Source: Caldicellulosiruptor changbaiensis (GTDB lineage: Bacteria; Bacillota; Thermoanaerobacteria; Caldicellulosiruptorales; Caldicellulosiruptoraceae). Taken from it: a stretch of 64,000 bases of DNA. The translations under genes were made by a program, and so were the position numbers. The notes beneath the pieces are model-generated. The model worked only from the letters and a program-made list of their open reading frames with translations. It did not search any database and was not told the origin of the DNA. Shown here one piece after another: positions 27,726 to 37,628 of the stretch (positions are counted from its first letter, which is position 1; every line of letters begins with the position of its first letter). The DNA lies in contig NZ_CP034791.1 in the NCBI RefSeq assembly GCF_003999255.1, positions 825,001 to 889,000 of the forward strand, in the 5' to 3' direction.

Positions 27726-28616
27726 GTGAAAAAGAAAACAGCTGGGGATTTGGTCTTTGAAGTATTTAATTACACACTGATGGTAATTTTGGCTGTGGTC
27801 ACCCTCTATCCTTTTTTACACGTTTTAGCTGTATCACTTAATGATCCTTATGATACAGTGAAAGGTGGAATTACGATATTTCCACGAAAGTTTACGTTGA
27901 TAAATTATATAGAAACATTAAACTATCCTCAAATTCCGTGGGCTGTGTTGATAACTGTGCTGAGAACTGTTATTGGCACTGCAGTAGGTGTTTTGTCAAC
28001 TGCTATGGTTGCTTATGTTATAAACAGGAAGGATTTTATTGCAAGAAAACCAGTTGCTATAATGTTTATTATTACTATGTATGTAGGTGGAGGCTTGATT
28101 CCTGATTACATGTTGGTAAGAGGGCTTGGACTTATGAATAACTTTTTGGTGTATATTCTTCCCGGTCTTATAAGTCCTTTTAATGTTATTGTTATAAAGT
28201 CGTATATGGAAGGGATTCCGCCCGATTTGGAAGAATCAGCAATGATAGATGGTGCAAATGACTTTTTGATATTTTGGAAAATAATTTTGCCACTTTGTGC
28301 TCCTGTTATTGCAACAATTAGTTTGTTTATTGCAGTTGGACATTGGAACTCTTGGTTTGATACATATCTCTATTGCTCAAGTGAACCAAAGCTTACCACC
28401 TTGCAGTATGAGCTTCAGAAGATTCTGTCTAATGCAACTGCATCTTCTCAAGTAGATTATTATAGTAATCTTGATCCTAACAGGACCATGAAAGTCACAC
28501 CACATTCATTGAGAATGGCAATGACAATAATTGTAACGCTTCCCATATTGCTTGTGTATCCATTTATTCAGAGATATTTTATACATGGTATGACAATTGG
28601 TGCAGTAAAAAGCTAA
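27726..28616 (+). CDS. Carbohydrate ABC transporter permease (LplC/YtcP-type)
   Basis: The second permease subunit, 296 aa, six membrane segments. Seen: TLYPFLHVLAVSLNDP near the N-terminus, the EAA-like loop EESAMIDGANDFLIFWKIILPL, and the family end YPFIQRYFIHGMTIGAVKS. It pairs with the upstream permease to form the channel. The start is GTG at 27726 after AAGGGGGCATTTTAAA. Confidence 0.93.
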   Translation: MKKKTAGDLVFEVFNYTLMVILAVVTLYPFLHVLAVSLNDPYDTVKGGITIFPRKFTLINYIETLNYPQIPWAVLITVLRTVIGTAVGVLSTAMVAYVINRKDFIARKPVAIMFIITMYVGGGLIPDYMLVRGLGLMNNFLVYILPGLISPFNVIVIKSYMEGIPPDLEESAMIDGANDFLIFWKIILPLCAPVIATISLFIAVGHWNSWFDTYLYCSSEPKLTTLQYELQKILSNATASSQVDYYSNLDPNRTMKVTPHSLRMAMTIIVTLPILLVYPFIQRYFIHGMTIGAVKS

Positions 28617-28709
28617 ATGTCAAAAAAGTTGTTAGAATTTTGGTTTTAAGCTGGTTACTCCAGCTTAAAATAAACTAAAAACATAAAAAAGGGGAGGTTT
28701 CGAAAAACT

Positions 28710-30407
28710 ATGAGAATCTCAAAAAGATTTTTTGCAGTTATTTCGGTAGTTGTTATAATTAGCTTTGTCTTAGGTATTTGTTTAGTTGGTAATGCTGGGA
28801 GTTCAAAGCTTGTGAAGCCTCTCAAGCCAACACCCGAAGCAAAAAAGCCAATTACCCTCACTATGTACAGTGCTGAAACAAACCCAAATGATGATGGATT
28901 TAAGTCACCAGTTGCACAGAAGATAAAAGAACTTACAGGTGTTACATTAAAAATTGAGTATGCAATAGCTGCAGGTGCGGGACAACAAAAACTTCAACTT
29001 ATGGCTGCAAGTGGTGATTATCCAGATCTGGTATATGCAAAAGGAGACTTGCAACTTCTTAAAAATGCTGGCGGTATTGTACAATTGGATAGTTTAATTG
29101 AAAAATACGGTCCTAATATCAAAAAAGCATATGGCAAAAACCTCAAGAGATTAAGATGGAGCCCACAAGATCCACACATTTACTGTTTGGGAATTACAAC
29201 AGACAATGACGCAACTTTAGATGTTAATGGCGGTTTTATGATTCAGCACAGAGTAGTAATTGAACAAAATTACCCAAGAATAAGAACAATAAAAGACTTT
29301 GAAAATGCAATAGTCAAGTACTGGAAAAAACATCCTACTACAGATGGACTTCCAACAATTCCGCTCACACTTTCTGCTGATGACTGGCGAACTGTTATAT
29401 CGGTTACAAATCCAGCTTTTCAGGCAACAGGCGCACCAGATGATGGAGAGTTTTATGTTGATCCAAAAACTTTGAAAGTAATAAGACATTATAAACGTCC
29501 AATTGAAAAAGAATATTTCAAATGGTTAAATCACTTATGGAACGCAGGAATCCTTGATAGAGAGACATTTGTCCAGAAAGACGACCAATATAAAGCTAAA
29601 ATAGCATCTGGAAGAGTCCTTGCTTTAATTGATGCAGGCTGGGCGGTAGGTGAACCAATTACAGCTCTCAAAAAGGCAGGTAAATATGAATACACATACG
29701 GTTATTATCCTGTTACAGTTAATGAAAAAATAAAACAATGTCCACCTGATGTAAAAGTTGGATATACAGGCGGTTGGGGCATTGCTATAACAGTAAAGTG
29801 CAAAGATAAAGTAAGAGCAATCAAATTCCTTGACTGGATGTGCACAGAAGATGCTAATATCCTTAGACAGTGGGGTATTGAAGGTGTTCATCACACATAT
29901 GTAAAGGGCAAGAGGGTATTTTTGCCAAAGATTGACCAGATGAGAAAAACAGATCCAACATTTTCTAAGAAGACTGGTATAGGTGCATATGTTTATCCAT
30001 TCCCAAGACTGCCCAATACGTATATTGATTCGACAGGCAATCCAATTGCGCCTGACACAAGAAAAGAAGATATAAGAAAGAACTATAGTGATGTTGAGAA
30101 GAAAGTATTGTCAGCATATAAGGCAGAAATTTGGAAAGATTTGTTCCCAAAAGCTAATGAGTATCCTGAAAAGACATGGGGTTATTTATGGATGATATCC
30201 ATTGACGATCCGAATATCAAGACTATTAACGATAAGATTTGGAATTATACACTATCAACAATTCCAAAGGTTGTTATGGCAAAAGAAAAGGATTTTGATA
30301 AGGTATGGAACGATTTTCTGGCTGGGTTTGAGAAACTTGGCAATAGCAAGGTTGAAGAGTATTACACAAAGAGAATCAAGCAAAATATTGAACTGTGGAC
30401 AAAATAA
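28710..30407 (+). CDS. Extracellular sugar-binding protein (LplA-type)
   Basis: A 565-aa secreted or anchored solute-binding protein of the large LplA-type group that works with this permease type. The N-terminus is a signal peptide (RISKRFFAV then a hydrophobic run). A cysteine at position 24 sits in LGIC, which is not a standard lipobox because Ile is at -1, so lipid anchoring is uncertain. Typical blocks: LQLMAASGDYPDLVYAKGD, GLPTIPLTLSADDW and a C-terminal WNDFLAGFEKLG. The ligand is probably an oligosaccharide, perhaps xyloglucan-derived (inference from the neighbouring alpha-xylosidase). The start ATG follows AAGGGGAGGTTTCGAAAAACT. Confidence 0.9.
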   Translation: MRISKRFFAVISVVVIISFVLGICLVGNAGSSKLVKPLKPTPEAKKPITLTMYSAETNPNDDGFKSPVAQKIKELTGVTLKIEYAIAAGAGQQKLQLMAASGDYPDLVYAKGDLQLLKNAGGIVQLDSLIEKYGPNIKKAYGKNLKRLRWSPQDPHIYCLGITTDNDATLDVNGGFMIQHRVVIEQNYPRIRTIKDFENAIVKYWKKHPTTDGLPTIPLTLSADDWRTVISVTNPAFQATGAPDDGEFYVDPKTLKVIRHYKRPIEKEYFKWLNHLWNAGILDRETFVQKDDQYKAKIASGRVLALIDAGWAVGEPITALKKAGKYEYTYGYYPVTVNEKIKQCPPDVKVGYTGGWGIAITVKCKDKVRAIKFLDWMCTEDANILRQWGIEGVHHTYVKGKRVFLPKIDQMRKTDPTFSKKTGIGAYVYPFPRLPNTYIDSTGNPIAPDTRKEDIRKNYSDVEKKVLSAYKAEIWKDLFPKANEYPEKTWGYLWMISIDDPNIKTINDKIWNYTLSTIPKVVMAKEKDFDKVWNDFLAGFEKLGNSKVEEYYTKRIKQNIELWTK

Positions 30408-30442
30408 TTAAATTGATGTTATTTTAAAAATTGTGGATTGTG

Positions 30443-30480
30443 AAAGGGGCTGTCTGAAGATGGGGCAGCCCTTTTATTTT
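30443..30480 (+). terminator. Intrinsic terminator of the importer operon
   Basis: GGGCTG pairs with CAGCCC within a longer stem, followed by TTTTATTTTG. Confidence 0.8.
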
Positions 30481-30538
30481 GTCATAATTTGTAGTATAAA
30501 ATAATTAATATTCTCTTCTTAAATTGAGGGATTTGAGA

Positions 30539-31189
30539 ATGTTAGAGGATGTACTAAAAATTATCTTTGCGATCTTAGCAGGTGGGCTTATTGGTATTGA
30601 GAGAGAAAATGTTCACAGACCGGCAGGTTTTAGAACTCATATTTTAGTCTGTGTGGGCTCTACTCTTGTGATGATGACATCACAGTATATTTTCAATGTA
30701 TACTACAAGGGCCACGCAAACATAGATGTTGCGAGGCTTGGTGCTCAAGTTATCTCGGGTATTGGTTTTTTGGGTGCAGGGACAATTATAAAAGATGGTG
30801 CGACTGTAAAGGGTTTGACAACTGCTGCAACTTTGTGGGCTGTTGCGTGTATTGGTCTTGCAATTGGAATCGGGTATTACAAAGGAGCTTTTTTGGCAAC
30901 TGCAGCAGTGTATCTTACTTTGATTCTATTAAAAAAGTTTGAAGTAAGATTTGTTTCAAAAGGAATTTTGAGGACAATTATTGTTGAGGGTCACAATCTA
31001 AGAAGTTCTATTCAAAAGATAGATTCAATTTTGACTTCACACTCAGTAACTATAAAGGATATTAAATTTATGCATGAAGAGTCTGAAAAAGTGTTTTATA
31101 AAGCTTTAGTTCTACCAGATAGCAATATAAACCAGCTTATTACGGATTTATATTTGGTTGAAGGTGTGAGCCGCGTAACTTTTGAATAA
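30539..31189 (+). CDS. MgtC/SapB family membrane protein
   Basis: A 216-aa protein with four to five membrane segments in the first 140 residues and a cytoplasmic tail. MgtC hallmarks: LAGGLIGIERENVHRPAGFRTHILVCVGS, GIGFLGAGTIIKDGATVKGLTTAATLWAVACIGLAIG. The tail (about residues 145-216) resembles an ACT-like fold. MgtC proteins are linked to growth at low Mg2+ and to control of ATP synthase, but the role here is unknown. I use ATG 30539, placed after TTGAGGGATTTGAGA; TTG 30524 overlaps that site. Confidence 0.9.
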   Translation: MLEDVLKIIFAILAGGLIGIERENVHRPAGFRTHILVCVGSTLVMMTSQYIFNVYYKGHANIDVARLGAQVISGIGFLGAGTIIKDGATVKGLTTAATLWAVACIGLAIGIGYYKGAFLATAAVYLTLILLKKFEVRFVSKGILRTIIVEGHNLRSSIQKIDSILTSHSVTIKDIKFMHEESEKVFYKALVLPDSNINQLITDLYLVEGVSRVTFE

Positions 31190-31254
31190 AAAATACTTTT
31201 AAAAAAATTGTAGTGTGGTATAATTATCATTCAGAAAATTAAAAAATATAATGG

Positions 31255-32736
31255 ATGGAGGCAGGGCAGAATAAGGTGACAAAGGAGGACCAGAGCAAAA
31301 CACCCCTTTTTGATGCTGTAAAAAGACACATTGAGAAAAACATCATCCCATTTCATGTGCCAGGTCACAAGTATGGCAGAGGATTGAAGGAGTTTACCGA
31401 TTTTGTTGGACAGAACGTCATGCTAATGGACCTAAATGGTATGGAAGATTTGGACAATGCAAACAATCCGATTGGAGTTATCTACGAGGCTGAAAAGCTT
31501 TTTGCAAGTGCATTTGGTGCTCAATATGCATACTTTTTGGTAAACGGTACAACATCTGGTGTCCAGACAATGATAATGTCGGCATGCGAACCTGGGGATG
31601 AGATAATACTGCCTCGAAATGCGCACAAGAGCGCGTTTGGCGGAATAATCTTGAGCGGGGCAATTCCAGTGTATGTACAGCCAGAGGTAAATGAAGAGCT
31701 TGGGATTACAATGGGCGTGACAATTGAGAATGTGAAAAAAGCTATCTTAAAACATCCTCATGCAAAAGCTGTATTTGTTATTAATCCAACATACTATGGT
31801 ATAGCGAGTGATTTAAAGTCTATAACTCGAACTGCACACAAATTTGGCATGGCAGTTTTAGTTGATGAGGCACATGGTGCTCATATGGGCTTTCACAACG
31901 ATTTTCCACTGACTGCCATGGAAGTTGGTGCTGATATGAGTGCTGTGTCAACACACAAGACAGGTGGGTCACTTACTCAAAGTTCTGTACTTCTTTTGCG
32001 AGGTCACAGGATTCAACCAGAGACAGTAAAACAGGTTTTAAACCTGACAATGACAACAAGCTCGTCATACATTCTGATGTGTTCAATTGACGTTGCACGA
32101 AAACAGCTTGCTATGTATGGTGAAGAGATGTTAGAAGAGACTTTGAGACTTGCCAGAATGGCAAGGGAAGAGATAAACAAGATTGAAGGACTTTATGCAT
32201 TTGGAAAAGAGCTGATTGGAACACCTGGCGTATATGATTTTGACGAAACAAAACTTGGAATCAACGTTCGAAGGCTTGGTATCACTGGTTATGAAGCAGA
32301 GAGAATCCTGAGAGATGAGTACAACATCCAGATAGAGATGTCTGACCTTTACAATATTTTGGCAATAATCTCGTTGGGTGACACACAAGAGAGTGTAGAA
32401 AAGCTAATTGAAGCACTTAGAGATATGGCAAAGAAGCTTGGTGTAAAAGATGTAAAGACTCCAACAATAGTGCTTCACTCACCACAGGTTATTGTTTCGC
32501 CACGTGATGCTTTTTATAGCTCAAAGAAGGTTGTTGAGCTTGACAATGCAGTCGGTGAGATTTCTGGCGAGATGGTCATGGCGTATCCACCTGGAATACC
32601 ACTTATTTTGCCTGGTGAGAGAATAACAAAAGACCTTGTTGACTATATTAAACTCCTGAAAGAAGAGGACTGTCAGCTTCAAGGTACTGCTGACCCGTAT
32701 GTCAATACAATTAGAGTTTTAGGTACCGCTGATTGA
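31255..32736 (+). CDS. Orn/Lys/Arg decarboxylase (PLP, fold type I)
   Basis: A 493-aa enzyme of the SpeA/CadA-like group that decarboxylates a basic amino acid; in Firmicutes this form is most often arginine decarboxylase of polyamine synthesis. Seen: IPFHVPGHKYGRGL at the N-terminus, NGTTSGVQTMIMS, LVDEAHGAHMGF and the PLP-lysine motif STHKTGGSLTQSS. The C-terminal domain has AYPPGIPLILPGE. The start is uncertain: ATG 31255 has no clear upstream ribosome site, and GTG 31276 lies 14 nt after GGAGG. A TATAAT at 31219-31224 marks the promoter. Confidence 0.92.
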   Translation: MEAGQNKVTKEDQSKTPLFDAVKRHIEKNIIPFHVPGHKYGRGLKEFTDFVGQNVMLMDLNGMEDLDNANNPIGVIYEAEKLFASAFGAQYAYFLVNGTTSGVQTMIMSACEPGDEIILPRNAHKSAFGGIILSGAIPVYVQPEVNEELGITMGVTIENVKKAILKHPHAKAVFVINPTYYGIASDLKSITRTAHKFGMAVLVDEAHGAHMGFHNDFPLTAMEVGADMSAVSTHKTGGSLTQSSVLLLRGHRIQPETVKQVLNLTMTTSSSYILMCSIDVARKQLAMYGEEMLEETLRLARMAREEINKIEGLYAFGKELIGTPGVYDFDETKLGINVRRLGITGYEAERILRDEYNIQIEMSDLYNILAIISLGDTQESVEKLIEALRDMAKKLGVKDVKTPTIVLHSPQVIVSPRDAFYSSKKVVELDNAVGEISGEMVMAYPPGIPLILPGERITKDLVDYIKLLKEEDCQLQGTADPYVNTIRVLGTAD

Positions 32737-32754
32737 GAAAAGTCAAGTGAGTAA

Positions 32755-33186
32755 GTGACTTTTAAAATTCATTCAAGAGAGAGTGTTGATAAATTGCTTA
32801 GTCCTTTAGTATATGCTTATATCGGTGATGCAGTGTATGAATTATATGTAAGAAATAAAGTGATATCCGAAAATCCTGATTTGACTCCTTATCATTATTA
32901 TTTGAAAACTACTAAGTATGTAAGAGCTTCAAGTCAAGCAATAGCCATAAAAAAGTTGTATGAAATGCTTGATGAAAGTGAAAAGAGAATTGTGAAAAGA
33001 GGTAGAAACGCAAAGAGTAAAACTGTTCCTAAGAATGCAAAGTTAAGTGATTATAAATATGCTACGGCACTTGAAACATTGATTGGTTATTTGTATTTAG
33101 AAAACAATACTGAAAGATTAGAGTATATTCTTTCTCAAGTATATGAAATAATAACACAAGAGCAACAAATAGGAGAAAATAACTAA
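32755..33186 (+). CDS. mrnC: Mini-ribonuclease III
   Basis: A 143-aa RNase III catalytic domain without an RNA-binding domain. It trims the 3' and 5' ends of 23S rRNA precursors in Firmicutes. Seen: SPLVYAYIGDAVYELYVRNKVI (catalytic Asp), YVRASSQAIA, RGRNAKSKTVPKNAKLSDYKYATALETLIGYLYL with the second acidic cluster. The start GTG 32755 has no strong ribosome site and a GTG further in is possible. In Bacillus it sits next to rlmB and yacP; here those are about 4.4 kb away, in the thyX cluster. Confidence 0.92.
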   Translation: MTFKIHSRESVDKLLSPLVYAYIGDAVYELYVRNKVISENPDLTPYHYYLKTTKYVRASSQAIAIKKLYEMLDESEKRIVKRGRNAKSKTVPKNAKLSDYKYATALETLIGYLYLENNTERLEYILSQVYEIITQEQQIGENN

Positions 33187-33219
33187 TTTTGCTATTAGTC
33201 TTGGAGGAGTTGATAAAAA

Positions 33220-34245
33220 ATGATCGGCGGGTTAATAGTTCTGCTTTTGATTATTTTATTTTTGCCTTTTTTTGTTAAGGCAGTAGAACATAATTTAGAG
33301 TATTTTTTGTTCATAATGGGTATTATAGGTGTTATTATTTCAAAGCAAATGAGCTTAGATTTATTTGAACATATTCTTAAAAATCATTTGCTTTATTATA
33401 TAACTTTTGCTGTTTTAATAGCGGGGATGTTGTTTTTCTTCTTTAGAAATAGAATAAACACAATGATAGAATTACTAACTCATAGAATTTCAATCCAGTT
33501 TTTTGTGTTTGTTGTAATTGTTATTTTGGGATTAAGTTCAAGTTTTATTACTGCCATAATTGCGTCACTTTTATTAACCGAAATAATGCATCACATGCCA
33601 CTTGACAGAAACACCAAGGTAAAGGCTATTGTATTGGCGTGCTTTGCAATTGGATTTGGAGCGGCATTGACACCAGTTGGTGAACCATTAGCAACAATTA
33701 CTATTTCAAAGCTTAAAGCAGACTTTTTCTATTTAGCAAGAGCAGTTGGGTTAGAAATTTTTATCACAATACTGTTAATGGCTTTTTTAGCAGCTCTTGT
33801 TGTTAAAAAGGCAAGTAAAGTAGATAAAGATGAATTTACTGAAAGTGCAGAGAGCATTAAAGATGTGTTTTTAAGGGCTTTTAAGGTTTTTGTATTCGTA
33901 TTTGCACTTGAACTGTTAGGGACTGCTTTTAAACCCTTGATAGATTTGTACATTATAAAGTTAGATGCCCAAATTCTTTACTGGGTAAACATGATTTCTG
34001 CTATAGTTGATAATGCTACCCTGGCAGCTGCAGAGATTTCAAGAGAAATGACAGATGAACAGGTCCGAGCAATTATTCTTGGAATGATTATAAGTGGAGG
34101 AATGTTAATTCCTGGAAATATACCAAATATAATCTCTGCAGGAAAGTTCAAAATTAAAAGTAAAGAGTGGGCAAGGATTGGAGTTCCGATAGGTTTGATT
34201 TTGATGGCTGTATATTTTGTTTTGGTGTTTATAATTAAACTGTAA
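33220..34245 (+). CDS. DUF1646 family membrane protein (putative cation transporter)
   Basis: A 341-aa protein with about ten hydrophobic segments. The conserved core is FAIGFGAALTPVGEPLATITISKL and ILGMIISGGMLIPGNIPNIISAGKFKIKSKEW. These features match DUF1646 proteins, which belong to the ion-transporter superfamily that includes Na+/H+ and citrate carriers. No substrate can be assigned. The start ATG follows TTGGAGGAGTTGATAAAAA. Same direction as mrnC, 33 bp apart. Confidence 0.8.
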   Translation: MIGGLIVLLLIILFLPFFVKAVEHNLEYFLFIMGIIGVIISKQMSLDLFEHILKNHLLYYITFAVLIAGMLFFFFRNRINTMIELLTHRISIQFFVFVVIVILGLSSSFITAIIASLLLTEIMHHMPLDRNTKVKAIVLACFAIGFGAALTPVGEPLATITISKLKADFFYLARAVGLEIFITILLMAFLAALVVKKASKVDKDEFTESAESIKDVFLRAFKVFVFVFALELLGTAFKPLIDLYIIKLDAQILYWVNMISAIVDNATLAAAEISREMTDEQVRAIILGMIISGGMLIPGNIPNIISAGKFKIKSKEWARIGVPIGLILMAVYFVLVFIIKL

Positions 34246-34281
34246 AAAATTTCAAAAACTTATGAAGGGAAGATGTGGCTA

Positions 34282-34704
34282 ATGTACGATGTTACCGGCA
34301 TATTGCAGATTTTACCACACAGGTACCCATTTTTGCTTGTTGACAGAATAATTGAGATAGAAGAGGGAAAAAAGGCAAAAGGCATTAAAAATGTGACAAT
34401 AAATGAGCCATTTTTCCAAGGACACTTTCCGGGGAACCCTGTTATGCCAGGTGTTTTAATTGTTGAGGCAATGGCACAGGTTGGAGCTGTTGCTATACTC
34501 TCAAAAGAAGAGTTTAAGGGCAAAACACCATTTTTTGCAGGAATTGACAAGGTAAGATTTAAAAAAGTTGTAAGACCGGGGGATGTGCTTTTGATTGAAA
34601 CAGAACTGATTTCCCTAAAAGGGTATATTGGAAAGGCAAAGGCAACTGCTTATGTTGAAGATGAAATTGTCTGTGAAGGAGAGCTACTTTTTGCAATTAA
34701 GTAG
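34282..34704 (+). CDS. fabZ: 3-hydroxyacyl-ACP dehydratase FabZ
   Basis: FabZ dehydrates 3-hydroxyacyl-ACP in fatty-acid elongation. The 140-aa hot-dog fold protein has [14 protein letters not shown], the active-site block [22 protein letters not shown] (catalytic His and Glu) and [19 protein letters not shown] use ATG 34282 (MYDVTGILQ), the family-like start; ATG 34273 three codons upstream is only 2 nt from AAGGGA. It overlaps the convergent dnaI-like gene by 8 bp. Other fatty-acid genes are not in this window. Confidence 0.93.
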   Translation: MYDVTGILQILPHRYPFLLVDRIIEIEEGKKAKGIKNVTINEPFFQGHFPGNPVMPGVLIVEAMAQVGAVAILSKEEFKGKTPFFAGIDKVRFKKVVRPGDVLLIETELISLKGYIGKAKATAYVEDEIVCEGELLFAIK

Positions 34705-35734
34705 CTCTCCTTTCTAATTGGCTTTTTGCTTTTAACACTCTTATATCGTCACCAAAAAAGTGCAAAAACATGAAATACTCATGAAGTCTTCCCATTGTTT
34801 TGTCTGAATAGAGCTTTAACAAACCGTCAATATTATAGTTTGTTGTAATAACCGTCTTTTTATTTGTCATGTAGCGTTTATCCAAAAGGCTTTGGAATAC
34901 ACCATGACAAAACTCTGGGCTTTTTCCCTCATTCCCAAGGTCGTCTATAATCAAAAGGTCTACCTCTTCAAGACTTTTGTACTCTTCATCATCTACCTCA
35001 TCGTATAGCCTTACCATTTTGGAATATTTTTCTTTTAGAATCTCGAAAAATGCAATGCTGTCAAGAAATATTACAGTTTTTTTCTTGTCAATAATCTCTT
35101 TGGCAATACAGTGGGCTAAAAAGGTCTTTCCAAGCCCAGTACTACCGTAAAAAAGTAGTCCTTTTTGAGAGGATTTGTCAAAGTTTTTTACAAATTTTTT
35201 TACTTCTTTTATGATGTTTAACATATTTTCATAAGGTGATATACCTTCCTGAGGGTCTATCTCTTTTGAATAATACTCTAAGTTAAAATTTTTAAAGTTA
35301 TGCTCTTTTAGAATATCTTTTAACTTGCTTTGTTCATACAAAATCTCTATAAAAAGCTGTGTTCTACATCTGCAAACTTCAATCCCGTTTTCACTTACAA
35401 TAAAACCAGTGTCATGGCATGCCTGGCATGTGTACTCAGGCTCTAAATAATTACTTCCAAGTCCAAGCTCAATCAAAAGTTTTGTCCGCTTCTGAAGTAA
35501 GCTATCAAGTATCTTTGAGTACTTTTCTATCTCAGCTTGGTTTTGAGAAAGAGAGGCTTGTGAAAGTTTTAGGCCTGCCTTTGTTATCTTTTCACTTAAT
35601 ATAGCAAAATCTTTTGACTTGGAAGAAAGCTGAGCAATTTTTCTTTCTCTTGCAATTTCAGCATTTTGACGCCGTTGCTGATATATCTTGTTTATCATCT
35701 CAATTATCTTCTTTTTATTCGTCATCATTGTCAT
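34697..35734 (-). CDS. DnaC/DnaI-type helicase loader ATPase
   Basis: A 345-aa AAA+ ATPase that should help load the replicative helicase. Seen: a coiled N-terminal region, a four-cysteine zinc site ([10 protein letters not shown]...CRC, about residues 105-130), Walker [16 protein letters not shown], Walker [13 protein letters not shown], and sensor region [14 protein letters not shown]. It overlaps the end of the DnaD-like gene by 20 bp, so the two are translated together, as dnaD/dnaI-like pairs are. The start ATG 35734 follows GAGAGGTAATAGAG. Confidence 0.92.
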   Translation of the reverse strand: MTMMTNKKKIIEMINKIYQQRRQNAEIARERKIAQLSSKSKDFAILSEKITKAGLKLSQASLSQNQAEIEKYSKILDSLLQKRTKLLIELGLGSNYLEPEYTCQACHDTGFIVSENGIEVCRCRTQLFIEILYEQSKLKDILKEHNFKNFNLEYYSKEIDPQEGISPYENMLNIIKEVKKFVKNFDKSSQKGLLFYGSTGLGKTFLAHCIAKEIIDKKKTVIFLDSIAFFEILKEKYSKMVRLYDEVDDEEYKSLEEVDLLIIDDLGNEGKSPEFCHGVFQSLLDKRYMTNKKTVITTNYNIDGLLKLYSDKTMGRLHEYFMFLHFFGDDIRVLKAKSQLERRAT

Positions 35735-36740
35735 CTCTATTACCTCTCAACGCCTTTTTATAAAGTTCTTCAAGAGCTGTATATGTAGATGGATCTCTTT
35801 CCTCGTATAAAGCTTTCTTAGAACTTGACTGTTTTTTATTCTTCTCCCTCTTTTGTGCATTTTCAAGCTCAAACTTTTTGATTGACTCTAAACTTCTTAG
35901 CCCTGCTTCATACCATCGCTTTATTATACCATTTACATAGTTTACAGTTGGGTTGTTGACATTTTTTGTAAGAGTTAGAGCATACATTATGACCTCTTCA
36001 GGCATCTTCCAATCGTTTATCCAAACGTTCATAATCTCATCTTCAACCTTAGTTGGAGCTCTGTTATATATTCCAAGGTTTTGAAGCACAAGCCTCTTTA
36101 TCTTGCTTGTGTCCTCTTGTGATCTTATGTACTCCTCAGCCTTTTCGATACTATCTATATTCAGCTCTTTCCATTTAATTGCCATTTGTTCAAGGTATTT
36201 AAGATTCTTATTATTCTTATTGATTGTCACATAGTTGATGAGAAGATATATTACCTCAATAGGGAGCTTTAACCAATCATAAATCTCAAGGAGCACGTCT
36301 ATATCGTTTTTATTGAAAGTTCTGCAGTATTGCTTTTGAGCAAATTCAAGAAGTCCCCTAAATTTTTCGTCTGTTTCGTAAAATCTTGATAAGTCCTCAG
36401 TTGTGTATATAGGGGGTGTAGGTGCATTTTCAACCTTTTCAAACTCAAGCTTTTCGTCCAAAAAATCAATTGTTATATTTCCATCTGCATCTTTTGTAAG
36501 CTTTATCAGTCTTCTTTCTGACCAAAATTCAAGAGCTTTGATTACATCACTTTCAAGAAGGTTTAAGTCTTGTGCTATCTTGTTTATCTCAATAGTTTCC
36601 ACTTTGTTTTGAAGCAAGAACTTTAGGTATATGTATACCTTCACGAACTCCCCGTCAGAAAAAGGCATATGGTTTTTGATAAAGTCATAAGTGATTACAA
36701 CAAAGTTTTGGACCTTTTGTTGAATAAAGACCTTTAGCAT
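35715..36740 (-). CDS. DnaD-domain replication protein
   Basis: A 341-aa DnaD-like protein. The N-terminal winged-helix part (MPFSDGEFVKVYIYLKFLLQ...) is followed by one or two DnaD/DnaB_2 domains (LLEIYDWLKLPIEVIYLLINYV; and IMNVWINDWKMPEEVIMYALTLT...NPTVNYVNGIIKRWYEAG, about residues 235-290). In Bacillus such proteins act in replication initiation and restart. I use ATG 36740, after AAAGGGGGCATTTTTATAT; the longer frame to 36869 would reach into thyX. Divergent from thyX across about 100 bp containing the palindrome GATAAAATAATTTTATC. Confidence 0.9.
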   Translation of the reverse strand: MLKVFIQQKVQNFVVITYDFIKNHMPFSDGEFVKVYIYLKFLLQNKVETIEINKIAQDLNLLESDVIKALEFWSERRLIKLTKDADGNITIDFLDEKLEFEKVENAPTPPIYTTEDLSRFYETDEKFRGLLEFAQKQYCRTFNKNDIDVLLEIYDWLKLPIEVIYLLINYVTINKNNKNLKYLEQMAIKWKELNIDSIEKAEEYIRSQEDTSKIKRLVLQNLGIYNRAPTKVEDEIMNVWINDWKMPEEVIMYALTLTKNVNNPTVNYVNGIIKRWYEAGLRSLESIKKFELENAQKREKNKKQSSSKKALYEERDPSTYTALEELYKKALRGNRDDNDDE

Positions 36741-36839
36741 ATATAAAAATGCCCCCTTTTTGTGATAAAATAATTTTATCACAAAATCATCTTTATTTTT
36801 ATACCAACAAAAGTTAATAAAAGAAGATGGAGGATAAAA

Positions 36840-37628
36840 ATGAGCTTTAAGGTTGTTCTTTTGTCGCATACACCCGACCCAGAAAAGGTTGTAGCAACAG
36901 CTGCAAAGCTTTGTTACTCAAATACATCAGTTGAAAATATTTATGATAAGCTCGATAGCGAAGCAGTTAAAAACTTTTTAAATTTCTTAGTTGATGTTGG
37001 TCATGAATCTCCGCTTGAGCATGTGAGCTTTACGTTTGGGATTGAGGGTGTTAGCAGGAGCTTTACACACCAGCTTGTCAGGCACAGGCTTGCTTCATAT
37101 TCTCAGCAGTCCCAAAGGTATGTAAGGCTTGATGGGTTTGACTATGTAATCCCGCCAAGTATAGAAGAAGACCAAGAGCTTAAAAATATATTCATAGACA
37201 CAATGAATGAGATTGCAAAAACCTATAGACTTTTGACAGAAAAGTTGCAGGAAAAACACAAGGAAGTTCTTGTTAGCAAAGGTTTGAGTGAAAAAGAGGC
37301 TTTGAAGAAGGCCGAGAAGATGGCAATAGAAGATGCAAGGTATGTTCTTCCGAATGCGTGTGAGACAAAGATAATCATGACAATGAACGCAAGAGAACTT
37401 TTACATTTTTTTAATGAGCGATGTTGTAACAGAGCTCAGTGGGAGATAAGAAGCGTTGCTGATAAAATTTTGGAGATAGTAAAAGGTATTGCGCCAAATT
37501 TATTCAAATTTGCAGGCCCTAAATGTATAAAGCTTGGCTATTGTCCAGAAGGCAAATTTTCTTGTGGGGAGTATGACAGGGTCAGGCAAAAATACCTTGG
37601 AAAGAGGGAAAAAGATGAGGACAATTGA
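36840..37628 (+). CDS. thyX: Flavin-dependent thymidylate synthase ThyX
   Basis: ThyX makes dTMP from dUMP using FAD, NADPH and methylene-tetrahydrofolate. The signature RHR-x7-S appears as [11 protein letters not shown] (about residues 81-91). Also seen: [15 protein letters not shown] and [27 protein letters not shown]. The length (262 aa) is normal for the family. The start ATG follows AGATGGAGGATAAAA. It overlaps the next gene, rlmB, by 14 bp, so they are translationally coupled. Confidence 0.96.
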   Translation: MSFKVVLLSHTPDPEKVVATAAKLCYSNTSVENIYDKLDSEAVKNFLNFLVDVGHESPLEHVSFTFGIEGVSRSFTHQLVRHRLASYSQQSQRYVRLDGFDYVIPPSIEEDQELKNIFIDTMNEIAKTYRLLTEKLQEKHKEVLVSKGLSEKEALKKAEKMAIEDARYVLPNACETKIIMTMNARELLHFFNERCCNRAQWEIRSVADKILEIVKGIAPNLFKFAGPKCIKLGYCPEGKFSCGEYDRVRQKYLGKREKDEDN

